Source of the DNA: Muribaculaceae bacterium
Lineage (GTDB): Bacteria > Bacteroidota > Bacteroidia > Bacteroidales > Muribaculaceae
Assembly: GCA_009775195.1 (NCBI GenBank)
Contig: VSPF01000152.1
Coordinates: 1 to 6,592 of the forward strand
Direction: 5' to 3'
Length of the DNA stretch: 6,592 nt
In this document: positions 1 through 6,592 of the stretch, one piece after another
Numbering within the stretch: position 1 is the stretch's first letter
Layout of the letters: every line of letters begins with the position of its first letter
The notes under the pieces: model-generated
Seen by the model: only the letters and a program-made list of their open reading frames with translations
What the model was told of the DNA's origin: nothing
Database searches by the model: none
Position numbers and translations under genes: made by a program

Positions 1-573
1 TATATGTCGAGCCAGGCCGGTGATTTTGCAGTCGATGCCGCTTTTTGGCGCGAAGTGATGCGCACAATCGTATTGCCTTCCGACGAACTCTCGGAAACCC
101 TTGAGACAAAATCTGTGTACTGGAACGACGACTTGCAGATTATGGGCACGTTCGTCCTCAAAACCATACGTCGAACATATCCGGCGGCTGATGATGCCGA
201 AACTACGGCAGACCCTTCCGGTTATGGCAAGGTCGTTATTCTGCCTAAGTTTATGAATGACGATGACGAAGTTTTCGGTGCGCAGTTGTTTGAGTATGTG
301 GTTAAAAACCGTGAAGCGTACCGCGAGTATATCGACCGTTTCATCAATAAGGAGCAGTGGGATTCTGAGCGCCTCGCCTTTATGGATATTGTCATACTCA
401 TGACAGCCATAGCCGAGATTATAAACTATCCGTCAATCCCCGTGCCCGTTACGCTCAACGAGTATATCGAGATTGCAAACGACTACAGCACAGCCCGGAG
501 CGGTCAGTTTATCAACGGCGTTCTATACAACGTCATCAAACTTCTCAATCAGGAAGGTGTTATAAAAAAATAA
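1..573 (+). CDS. nusB: Transcription antitermination factor NusB (5' partial)
   Basis: This is the C-terminal part of NusB, the RNA-binding factor that with NusE (S10) binds boxA RNA and supports antitermination of rRNA transcription in the cytoplasm. The reading frame is open to the left edge (TAT codon, then ATG at 4), so the ATG at 4 is probably internal. About 190 residues are visible, while Bacteroidota NusB proteins are usually around 300 residues with an N-terminal extension. Counting from the ATG at 4, recognisable family segments are SVYWNDDLQIMGTFVLKTI (about 37-55), the helix with RLAFMDIVILMTAIAEI (123-139), the LNEYIEIA stretch (151-158), and SGQFINGVL (166-174), which matches the NEAIELAK and KFVNGVL motifs of E. 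coli NusB. The gene ends 41 bases before yajC and probably shares its transcript. The family call is very secure; only the start is unseen. Confidence 0.93.
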   Translation, partial: YMSSQAGDFAVDAAFWREVMRTIVLPSDELSETLETKSVYWNDDLQIMGTFVLKTIRRTYPAADDAETTADPSGYGKVVILPKFMNDDDEVFGAQLFEYVVKNREAYREYIDRFINKEQWDSERLAFMDIVILMTAIAEIINYPSIPVPVTLNEYIEIANDYSTARSGQFINGVLYNVIKLLNQEGVIKK

Positions 574-600
574 CACCCACCGAAATAATAAGAAATCTTA

Positions 601-614
601 TAAACCAAAAAAAT
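601..614 (+). promoter_or_regulatory. A-rich translation leader of yajC, no Shine-Dalgarno
   Basis: The bases just before the yajC ATG are TAAACC followed by a run of seven A and one T, with no GGAGG-like sequence. Bacteroidota commonly start translation from A-rich leaders without Shine-Dalgarno pairing, so this supports the ATG at 615 as the true start. The call is an inference from composition. No clear Bacteroidota promoter (TTTG and TAnnTTTG) is visible in the 574-614 gap, which fits yajC being transcribed together with nusB. Confidence 0.4.
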
Positions 615-947
615 ATGACTACTACTTTTATTCTTTTACAGCAGCAGGCTGCCGGCGGCGGATGGTCGGGCATCCTGATGATTGTCGCGCTCTTCGTGAT
701 TTTCTACTTCTTCATGATTCGTCCGCAACAGAAACGTCAGAAAGAGATTAAGAAATTCCGCGAAGGCCTTCAGGCCGGTAGCGATATCGTGACTGCGGGC
801 GGCATTTATGGCAAGATTAAAGACGTTGCCGATGCATACTTTATCGTAGAAATCACCAAAGGCATCACAATCCGTGTTGACAAGGGGTCGGTATATCCCT
901 CGGCTGTAGATGCCAACCAGGCCGCCCAGAACGGAGAGCAGAAATAA
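615..947 (+). CDS. yajC: Preprotein translocase accessory subunit YajC
   Basis: YajC is a small inner-membrane protein that associates with SecD-SecF and the SecYEG translocon. The 110-residue product has the standard family length and layout. It has a short Gln/Gly-rich N-terminus, one membrane segment at about residues 18-35, then the hallmark FFMIRPQQKRQKE (32-44) that leads into the cytoplasmic domain. That domain contains GSDIVTAGGIYGKI (55-68) and the ITIRVDKGSV strand near 84-93. The C-terminal tail is rich in Ala and Gln. In Proteobacteria yajC sits beside secD and secF; here it lies between nusB and a ybbR-like gene, an arrangement I associate with Bacteroidota. It ends one base before the preferred GTG start of the next gene. 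Confidence is high from the motif and length. Confidence 0.95.
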   Translation: MTTTFILLQQQAAGGGWSGILMIVALFVIFYFFMIRPQQKRQKEIKKFREGLQAGSDIVTAGGIYGKIKDVADAYFIVEITKGITIRVDKGSVYPSAVDANQAAQNGEQK

Positions 948-948
948 G

Positions 949-1926
949 GTGTCTCCAATCCATAGATATATACATCGCGTTGCCACGGCGTTTCGTTCGC
1001 CGAGGGGGCGCGATGTGCTTATGTTTATGGTTTTCGTGATTGTGTCGGCTATTTTATGGTCGGTGCTTTCGCTAAATGAGGAAGAACAAAGCGACGTGCG
1101 CATGCCCGTCAAAATCACGCATGTGCCCGATAGCGTCACGCTGATTTCGACAGGCCCTGATGCTCTCAGTGTCAGCCTCAGGGCCAAGGGTACCCAGCTT
1201 ATGAAAATGAGTTTTGGCGGTGCGCCGACAGTCAATGTCGACTTCCGTGCCTACGCACGCAACGGTATGGTGCAGCTCAACAATGCCGATTTGAAGGGCC
1301 TTGTGCGCGCCGCGTCGGGCGGCTCACTGGTCAGTGTGGTCTATCCCGACACAATATCTTTGCCATATACCACACATAGTGGCTACATGCTGCCGGTACG
1401 TGCCGATTATAAGGTAACTCCCGGTCCGCAGGCAGCTTTGGCCGGCCGACCCAAATTGTCGCTCGACACGGTAAAGGTGTACATGGCTCCGGGCAGCAAG
1501 ATTCCTGACAACTATACCAGTGTGACAACCGAGCCGGTGCGTATACTCGGGCTTGACAAGACCGTCATACAGCGTGTAAAACTTGTCGGGCCGCCTCGTT
1601 CGCGTGTGGTTCCCGATAGTATTGACATCACTTTCGAGGTCGAACCGATGATATTCAAGAGCCGCAAAGTCGTTATTGAACCGGTAAATGTACCTCAGAA
1701 TATCAAGCTAATCACTTTCCCGGCCCAGATTGATGTATTTTTTATGGTGCCGATGAGTTTGTATGCTAAGGGCGATGTGCGTTTTCGCGTAGTTGCTGAT
1801 TACAATAACATCGACCCCCTTACCGGCTCGAGAATGATAAAGCTGAAGCTCAGAGATGTACCTGCGCATCTGCAGAATGTGCAATTGTCGGCTGATAGTG
1901 CCGAGTATATTATTGAACGCCATTGA
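949..1926 (+). CDS. YbbR-like domain membrane protein
   Basis: This is a YbbR-family protein with one N-terminal membrane anchor and an extracytoplasmic repeat region. With the GTG start at 949 it has 325 residues. A basic N-terminus (several Arg and His) is followed by a membrane segment at about 22-42 (from DVLMFMVF to SVLSL), then NEEEQ, a junction typical of YbbR proteins. The rest is beta-rich with repeated patterns such as PDSVTLI, PDTISLPY and PDSIDITFEVEP that mark successive YbbR-like units. An in-frame ATG at 910 would overlap yajC by 38 bases and add 13 residues rich in Pro, Arg and Thr, translated from the yajC 3' end in another frame; I prefer the GTG directly after the yajC stop. 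In Firmicutes the YbbR protein CdaR is encoded next to and modulates the c-di-AMP cyclase CdaA; no cyclase gene is present here, so that role is unproven. The gene overlaps coaE by one base. Confidence 0.82.
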   Translation: MSPIHRYIHRVATAFRSPRGRDVLMFMVFVIVSAILWSVLSLNEEEQSDVRMPVKITHVPDSVTLISTGPDALSVSLRAKGTQLMKMSFGGAPTVNVDFRAYARNGMVQLNNADLKGLVRAASGGSLVSVVYPDTISLPYTTHSGYMLPVRADYKVTPGPQAALAGRPKLSLDTVKVYMAPGSKIPDNYTSVTTEPVRILGLDKTVIQRVKLVGPPRSRVVPDSIDITFEVEPMIFKSRKVVIEPVNVPQNIKLITFPAQIDVFFMVPMSLYAKGDVRFRVVADYNNIDPLTGSRMIKLKLRDVPAHLQNVQLSADSAEYIIERH

Positions 1927-1928
1927 TG
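1924..1928 (+). promoter_or_regulatory. TGATG stop-start overlap coupling ybbR-like gene and coaE
   Basis: The TGA stop of the ybbR-like gene (1924-1926) shares its last base with the ATG of coaE (1926-1928). Such overlaps usually allow a terminating ribosome to restart on the next gene. It also decides the coaE start: a TTG one codon earlier is possible in frame, but ATG is far more likely and gives a normal CoaE N-terminus. Confidence 0.6.
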
Positions 1929-2510
1929 AGACCTTATATAATAGGTATCTCCGGAGGAATAGGCTCGGGAAAGTCTGTTGTAAGCCGCATATTGCGTATA
2001 TGGGGATATCCGGTCTATGACTGCGATACAGAGGCAAAGGCATTGATGGATGCTGACGCCGTGATAAAGCAGAGGCTCGTAGAAGACCTTGATGCAGACG
2101 TTGTCTCCGCCGGTTGTATTGACCGGGTTCGCCTTGCCGAAATAGTATTTGCCGACGATGCTAAATTATCAATCCTCAATTCTATCGTACACACCGCAGT
2201 ACGCAGGCATTTCGCTCAATGGGCATCCAGGCAGTGTCGCGACATTATATTCGTGGAAACAGCCATATTGCACAGTAGCGGTATGGTTGAGGATGTTGAT
2301 GCCGAATGGCATGTAACTGCACCCGTCGACATAAGGGTTGCCCGGGTTATGCGGCGCAACAATGCGACAGTGCAACAGGTTCGTAGCCGCATTGCGGCTC
2401 AACAGGCCGACGAGGGCGCCCTGGCACTGCAGATACCGCTAATAATAATTGAAAACGACGGCCAAAAGGCATTGTTGCCCCAAATAGTTACCGCGCTAAA
2501 TAACAAATAA
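1926..2510 (+). CDS. coaE: Dephospho-CoA kinase (CoaE), somewhat divergent
   Basis: CoaE phosphorylates the ribose 3'-hydroxyl of dephospho-CoA with ATP, the last step of coenzyme A synthesis, in the cytoplasm. The 194-residue product has the usual length of about 200. The Walker A loop GGIGSGKS spans residues 10-17, and YDCD at 31-34 carries an Asp (34) that aligns with E. coli Asp33. The lid-region pattern RVARVMRR (137-144) then RSRIAAQQADE (153-163) and a terminal IIIENDG (173-179) also match the family. Several positions differ from the common pattern by eye: His-Pro is His-Thr (89-90), the LLxE-type segment reads AILHSSG (113-119), the RD after RVMRR is Asn-Asn (145-146), and the usual Ala-Asp before the last strand is Pro-Leu (171-172). 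These may be lineage changes. It is the last gene of the rightward operon, coupled to the ybbR-like gene. The family call is secure, full activity less so. Confidence 0.9.
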   Translation: MRPYIIGISGGIGSGKSVVSRILRIWGYPVYDCDTEAKALMDADAVIKQRLVEDLDADVVSAGCIDRVRLAEIVFADDAKLSILNSIVHTAVRRHFAQWASRQCRDIIFVETAILHSSGMVEDVDAEWHVTAPVDIRVARVMRRNNATVQQVRSRIAAQQADEGALALQIPLIIIENDGQKALLPQIVTALNNK

Positions 2511-2564
2511 GGTCACTGAATAAGAATCTCCCGACCATAGAATCTTTTTTGCATTTTATAGCGA

Positions 2565-2599
2565 AACGAGGGCGCATCTATTGGTGATGCGCCCTCGTT
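2565..2599. terminator. Perfect 14-bp hairpin between convergent genes, probable terminator
   Basis: AACGAGGGCGCATC (2565-2578) and its exact reverse complement (2586-2599) enclose a 7-base loop. The stem is GC-rich and lies 12 bases past the RND gene stop but 54 bases past the coaE stop, so it most likely serves the leftward efflux transcript, perhaps both. A proper U-tract is missing on both sides: the leftward transcript has only UUU at the stem foot before CGC, and the rightward one continues GGTCAATTG. Intrinsic termination may therefore be weak, or the stem may protect mRNA 3' ends. The only long T run, six bases at 2545-2550, lies before the stem on the plus strand. Confidence 0.65.
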
Positions 2600-2611
2600 G
2601 GTCAATTGATG

Positions 2612-5600
2612 TCAGTTGAATATTCTCGAAAGATATTTTTCGCGCAGCTTCTGTAGCAGTTCCCAGAACGATGGTACGAACAAAGTGCCGAGGATTGCAT
2701 TTACTGCCATGCCGAAGACTACTGCCGTGCCTAACGACAGCCGGCTTGCGGCACCGGCACCGGTGGCGAAGAGCATCGGCATCACGCCGAATACAAATGC
2801 CATGGCTGTCATCAATATAGGGCGCAGACGCACGTTGCCTGCATCGGAGGCTGCCTGCCGTATTGGCTGGCCGGCCTTGCGGTAGTCCATGGCGTATTCG
2901 ACGATGAGGATGGCGTTTTTCGCAGCCATGCCAAGGAGCAGTATTATGCCGATTTGGGTATAGATGCTCACGCTTTGGTTGAGGAATATACAGCCCAAGA
3001 CTGCGCCGAGTATAGCCGTGGGCGTGGTGGCGACTACGGCCACGGGGTCTGTCCACGACTCGTATTGCGCGGCAAGTACCAGGATGGTTATGATTACGGC
3101 GAAGATAAGTGTCATCGTGATTGTCGTGCCAGACTGGGTTTCCTGTAATGCTTCGCCCGTCCACGCATATCCGAAGCTCGGGCCCACGGTCTTTGCCATG
3201 ATTTCTTCCATGGCCTTGATGCCGGCCGACGAGCTGATATTCGGGTTGAGCGAGCCTGTGACAGCTGCAGTCGTGTACATATTGTAGCGGTTTACCGTCG
3301 GCTGTCCCATCACTTCTTCTACTGACGCGAAAGTGGCAAACGGCACCATATCGCCTTGCGAATTTCTGACAGAGAGGTTGAGCACGCCTTCCACTTTGCT
3401 ACGCGCATCAGCGCTACCACTTACGAGCACTTGGTAGGTGCGGCCAAATTTAACGAAGTCGTTTACATAGTCAGACCCCATAAATGTTGACAGGGTAGAG
3501 TAGACCCCTTCGAGTGTCAGTCCGTAGAGCTTTACTTTGTCTCGGTCGACTTTTAGCTGGTATTGGGGTACCTGTCCCTGATAGAGCGACGATATTTGTC
3601 GCAGTTCAGGATAGTCGGCGGCAGCCTTTTGGATTTCTGCAACAGTCTGCGCGATTTCTTTTGCGCCGAGATTGTTTATGTCGAGCAACTGCATCTCGAG
3701 ACCCGACGACATGCCCAGACCGGGGATAGACGGCGGATTGACCGAAAATACTATTGCCTCCTGATGCTTGGCGGCAAGGCGGTCGACGGCGGCTATTACT
3801 GCGTCCACGCCGTTGTCTTTACCTTTACGGTCTTTCCACGGTTCGAGCACGACGAACATCGAAGCCAGGTTGCTGCTTGCACCGCCGCCAAGGAACGACT
3901 GGCCCGCGACCGATATGATGTCTTTGACTTGCGGTAGCCGGCGTATATCGGCCGAGAGGGAACGCACCACCGAGTCTGTGCGCTCGAGCGAAGCACCAGT
4001 CGGTAGCTGTATCGAGGTCATGAAATAGCCCATGTCTTCAGCCGGCACATAGCTCTTGGGCCAGCGCATAAATCCCCAGAAAGCCAACACGCACAGGGCG
4101 GCAAAGATGACCATTGCCATGACCGGGCGCCCCAAGAGTTTGCCGACAGTGCTGTTGTATGCCGTGCGTACTTTTTCAAATCCGGCATTGAACCATCTGT
4201 AGATGAAGAATTTTGGCTGTCCATTTGATGGTTTGAGGAAGAGGGCGCACATCGCCGGTGTGAATGTCAAGGCATTGAAGCCCGAGAATGCCGTAGAAAC
4301 AGCGATGGTGAGGGCGAACTGTTTGTATAGCTGGCCCGTGATACCTGAAATGAAAGCCGTGGGTATGAAGACTGACAGGAGTACCAGGACTTCGCCGATT
4401 ACAGGGCCTTGGAGTTCCTTCATGGCCTGTTCGGCAGCCTGTGTCGGTGTCACGCCGCCTTTGTCGAGAATGCGGCTCACATCCTCGACCACCACAATGG
4501 CATCGTCAACCACGATAGCGATAGCTAATACGAGGCCAAACAAAGTCAGTGTGTTGAGCGTAAATCCCATGAGTTTCATTACCGCGAAAGTCGCAATAAG
4601 TGAAACGGGTATGGTAATCATGGGTATGATTACGGCGCGCCAGTTTTGCAAGAAGAGCAAAATTACAAGCATTACGATAAGTGTGGTCTCGAGGAAGGTT
4701 ACCAGTACCTCGTCGATTGACGCCGACACGAAGTCTGTCGTGTTGAGTATAATGCGGTAATCGACGCCTTCGGGGAAATATTGTTTAAGCTCTTCGAGTT
4801 TCTTCTCTACATTCGCCGCAACCTTCATCGCGTTCGCGCCGGGTAGCTGGTATATGCCGATAAGTCCGGCATCTTCGCCCGACACGTTAGATGTCATGGA
4901 GTATGAACTGCTGCCAAGGTCGATTTTCGCAATGTCCCGTAGCCGTAGTATGGCTCCGTCGCTACCGGTGCGTATCACTATATTGCCGAATTCGTCGGCA
5001 TCGTCAAGGCGTCCGCGCGAGGTGAGCGTGTACTCGAATTGTTGCGCCGTTGCCGATGGCGGGGCACCGACTGAACCGGCCGACACTTCGATGTTCTGGC
5101 TCGATATAGCGGCGGTTACGTCTTCGGGTGTTATGCCGCGTACCCTCATTTTTTCAGGGTCGAGCCACACTCGCATCGAGTAGTTTCCCGAGCCGAAAGC
5201 ATTTACCTGCCCCACGCCGTCGAGGCGCGACAATTCGTCGACAATGCTCAATTGTGCATAATTGGTCAGATAGAGACCGTCGTAACGGCCGGGGACTTCT
5301 GATTCGAGAGCGACAAAGAGGATGATGTCTGATGAGCGCGACATCACGTTTACACCCTGTTGTTTTACCGAGGTCGGCAGTACAGGCTCGGCCTGGGCCA
5401 CGCGGTTTTGTACCTTTACTGCCGCCATGTCGAGGTCGGTACCGTTTTCAAATGTTATTTCGAGCTGGTACGAGCCATCGCTGCCCGAGGTTGACGACAT
5501 ATACATCATATTTTCCACGCCGTTGACCTGTTGCTCGATGGGCACCCCGACTGCCTCGGCCACTGTCTGCGCGTCGGCACCTGGATAAGTTGCCATGACG

Positions 5601-5734
5601 AATACGGTCGGCGGTGTAATGTCGGGATATTGGGCTACCGGCAGGGTCTTGACAGTGAGTATACCGGCCAATATCATCAATATTGCCAGCACTGTGGCAA
5701 ATATCGGGCGTGTGATAAAAAAATTACTGAACAT
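2612..5734 (-). CDS. RND efflux transporter, HAE1/AcrB type, inner-membrane pump
   Basis: This is a proton-driven RND multidrug or toxic-compound exporter, a trimeric inner-membrane pump that works with an adaptor and a TolC-like channel. Its 1040 residues match the usual AcrB size (1049). The N-terminus FFITRPIFATVLAI is the classic first membrane helix; the remaining eleven segments fall at about 341-498 (five), 537-556 and 872-1025 (five), separated by two large periplasmic loops. The proton relay is complete: D410 and D411 in VVDDAIVVVE, K939 in GMAAKNAILIVEYA, R969 and T976 in VRLRPILMTA, aligning with AcrB D407, D408, K940, R971 and T978. GSDYVNDFVKFGR (753-765) matches the docking-domain motif. 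In the drug-binding pocket, by eye, AcrB F178, F617 and F628 are kept (F180, F614, F627) while F136, F610 and F615 become I137, I607 and Q612. It starts two bases after the adaptor gene stop, so they form one operon. The substrate cannot be read from sequence. Confidence 0.96.
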   Translation of the reverse strand: MFSNFFITRPIFATVLAILMILAGILTVKTLPVAQYPDITPPTVFVMATYPGADAQTVAEAVGVPIEQQVNGVENMMYMSSTSGSDGSYQLEITFENGTDLDMAAVKVQNRVAQAEPVLPTSVKQQGVNVMSRSSDIILFVALESEVPGRYDGLYLTNYAQLSIVDELSRLDGVGQVNAFGSGNYSMRVWLDPEKMRVRGITPEDVTAAISSQNIEVSAGSVGAPPSATAQQFEYTLTSRGRLDDADEFGNIVIRTGSDGAILRLRDIAKIDLGSSSYSMTSNVSGEDAGLIGIYQLPGANAMKVAANVEKKLEELKQYFPEGVDYRIILNTTDFVSASIDEVLVTFLETTLIVMLVILLFLQNWRAVIIPMITIPVSLIATFAVMKLMGFTLNTLTLFGLVLAIAIVVDDAIVVVEDVSRILDKGGVTPTQAAEQAMKELQGPVIGEVLVLLSVFIPTAFISGITGQLYKQFALTIAVSTAFSGFNALTFTPAMCALFLKPSNGQPKFFIYRWFNAGFEKVRTAYNSTVGKLLGRPVMAMVIFAALCVLAFWGFMRWPKSYVPAEDMGYFMTSIQLPTGASLERTDSVVRSLSADIRRLPQVKDIISVAGQSFLGGGASSNLASMFVVLEPWKDRKGKDNGVDAVIAAVDRLAAKHQEAIVFSVNPPSIPGLGMSSGLEMQLLDINNLGAKEIAQTVAEIQKAAADYPELRQISSLYQGQVPQYQLKVDRDKVKLYGLTLEGVYSTLSTFMGSDYVNDFVKFGRTYQVLVSGSADARSKVEGVLNLSVRNSQGDMVPFATFASVEEVMGQPTVNRYNMYTTAAVTGSLNPNISSSAGIKAMEEIMAKTVGPSFGYAWTGEALQETQSGTTITMTLIFAVIITILVLAAQYESWTDPVAVVATTPTAILGAVLGCIFLNQSVSIYTQIGIILLLGMAAKNAILIVEYAMDYRKAGQPIRQAASDAGNVRLRPILMTAMAFVFGVMPMLFATGAGAASRLSLGTAVVFGMAVNAILGTLFVPSFWELLQKLREKYLSRIFN

Positions 5735-5736
5735 GG

Positions 5737-6592
5737 CTATGGCTCTATAACTGGTTTGACTGTCATGCCGTCGCGTACTTTGAGCATGGCCTTGGTCACG
5801 TATTTATCGGTGGGCTTTATGCCCTTTTCGACTATACGCATGGTGTCGTGAACAAGTGGCCCGGCGGTGATGGGGGTATAGACAACGCGGTCGGAGTCGT
5901 TGACTACATACAGGTATTTGCCAAGCTGGTCTGTCGATATTGCCGCATCCTTTACAAGGACGGCACGTGGATTGGTGCCTGTGGGCAGGTCTACGCTGAC
6001 AAACATACCGCTGCGTAGCTCGCCGTACTCATTGTCTATCACCGCCTGTATCTCCAGCGTGCCTGTCGAGGTATTGACGTGGGGCGACAGGTAGTCGAGC
6101 GAGGCCGTGTAATTGTGGCCTATAGTGTCGTTGAATGTCACGGGTATATGTTTGTAGTCAACCGCGTTAGACTGTATGTTGTGCTGCAGGTCTAACAGCG
6201 CGTCGGCATCATTTATCGAGAACTTGGCAATCATTGTGGCGTCCTCGTATATGTCGGCCAAATCTACCGGTGCCCCTTCGCCGCCTACATATGAACCTAC
6301 ATCGTAATATGCCGATGTGATATGGCCGTCGAATGGTGCCCTGACCGTGCAATACGACAACTGCGTTTCAGCACTTGCAAGCGACGCTCTGGCTGATGCA
6401 AGGTTGGCCTTACATTCGTTGAGCGTGCTTAGTCCCTGCTCGACTTCCATGCGGCTTACGGCGTCACTCTTTAGGGCTTCGGCCAGGGCTTCGTAGCGTG
6501 TTTGGGCGTATTGTAGGTTTGCCTCGGCGGTAGCGACGGCACTGCGGGCGCGCTCAACGGCATCGCGATAGTTGCGCGACTCGATAGTAAAC
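5737..6592 (-). CDS. RND periplasmic adaptor, membrane fusion protein (5' partial)
   Basis: This is the periplasmic adaptor (AcrA/HlyD family) that links the RND pump to an outer-membrane channel. The frame is open to the right edge: 47 codons precede the ATG at 6450, so that ATG is internal, and the lipoprotein signal, the first lipoyl half and the start of the coiled coil lie outside. The 284 visible residues run through an Ala/Glu-rich helical hairpin (about 1-78) with its tip near AEALKSDAVSR, the second lipoyl half with TVRAPFDGHI (82-91), the beta-barrel with SPHVNTSTGTLEIQAVIDN and then LRSGMFVSVDLP, and the membrane-proximal domain ending GMTVKPVIEP with no C-terminal extension. The tip keeps the R and L (R32, L36) of the R-L-S channel-docking motif, but the following VS lies three residues further on than in AcrA. 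It is co-transcribed with the downstream pump. Confidence 0.93.
   Translation of the reverse strand, partial: FTIESRNYRDAVERARSAVATAEANLQYAQTRYEALAEALKSDAVSRMEVEQGLSTLNECKANLASARASLASAETQLSYCTVRAPFDGHITSAYYDVGSYVGGEGAPVDLADIYEDATMIAKFSINDADALLDLQHNIQSNAVDYKHIPVTFNDTIGHNYTASLDYLSPHVNTSTGTLEIQAVIDNEYGELRSGMFVSVDLPTGTNPRAVLVKDAAISTDQLGKYLYVVNDSDRVVYTPITAGPLVHDTMRIVEKGIKPTDKYVTKAMLKVRDGMTVKPVIEP

Noticed and set aside
588..601. Inverted repeat ATAAGA-AA-TCTTAT in the nusB-yajC gap
   Set aside because: The two-base spacer is too short for a hairpin loop, the sequence is AT-rich, and there is no T-run, so a terminator or operator call is not supported.
636..1235. Minus-strand open frame of 199 codons opposite yajC and the ybbR-like gene
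   Set aside because: It lies fully opposite two recognised genes, shows no family resemblance, has a Ser/Thr-rich shadow composition and no own leader or neighbour.
1923..1925. TTG as an alternative coaE start
   Set aside because: It is directly followed by an ATG that gives the normal CoaE N-terminus and a classic TGATG overlap, so the TTG is unnecessary.
2523..2550. Seven-base direct repeat AGAATCT and a six-T run after coaE, as a possible separate coaE terminator
   Set aside because: No stable stem precedes the T-run (only a 4-bp GGTC/GACC pairing), and a short direct repeat of this size is expected by chance.
2556..3164. Minus-strand open frame of 202 codons overlapping the RND 3' end in another frame
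   Set aside because: The product is rich in Arg, His and Pro with no recognisable domain, and the overlapping RND frame is clearly the coding one.
4203..4760. Plus-strand open frame of 185 codons opposite the RND gene
   Set aside because: It is the antisense of membrane helices of the pump; its Ser/Thr-rich composition is what reverse-complemented pump codons give.

Overview
This window looks like ordinary chromosomal DNA from a member of the Bacteroidales, possibly close to Muribaculaceae. The evidence is the gene order nusB-yajC-ybbR-coaE, a NusB with the long sequence style seen in Bacteroidota, gene starts with no Shine-Dalgarno sequence but A-rich leaders, and Bacteroidota-like RND pump proteins. 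The family-level placement is inference from style, not a search result.

Positions 1 to 2510 hold a tightly packed rightward gene string. It starts with the 3' part of nusB (cut by the left edge), followed by yajC, a YbbR-domain membrane protein and coaE. yajC and ybbR are one base apart if the GTG start is used, and ybbR and coaE overlap by one base (TGATG), so co-transcription and some translational coupling are likely. The products serve different housekeeping tasks: transcription antitermination and rRNA synthesis, a Sec translocase accessory protein, an envelope protein with YbbR repeats, and the last step of coenzyme A synthesis.

Positions 2511 to 2611 are a convergent intergenic gap. 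It holds a perfect 14-bp hairpin that probably ends the leftward transcript and may block both.

Positions 2612 to 6592 hold a leftward efflux operon, read from the right edge. First comes a periplasmic adaptor (membrane fusion protein, cut by the right edge), then two bases later a full-length 1040-residue inner-membrane RND transporter of the HAE1/AcrB type. The two would form the inner-membrane part of a tripartite drug or toxic-compound exporter. The outer-membrane channel is not downstream, so it must lie upstream of the adaptor beyond this window or elsewhere in the genome.

I see no mobile element, CRISPR array, tRNA, rRNA or clear novel system. The points most worth a second look are a CoaE with several family-conserved positions changed, an RND pump in which half of the AcrB phenylalanine-trap positions are not Phe, and a YbbR protein encoded away from its usual partner cdaA.
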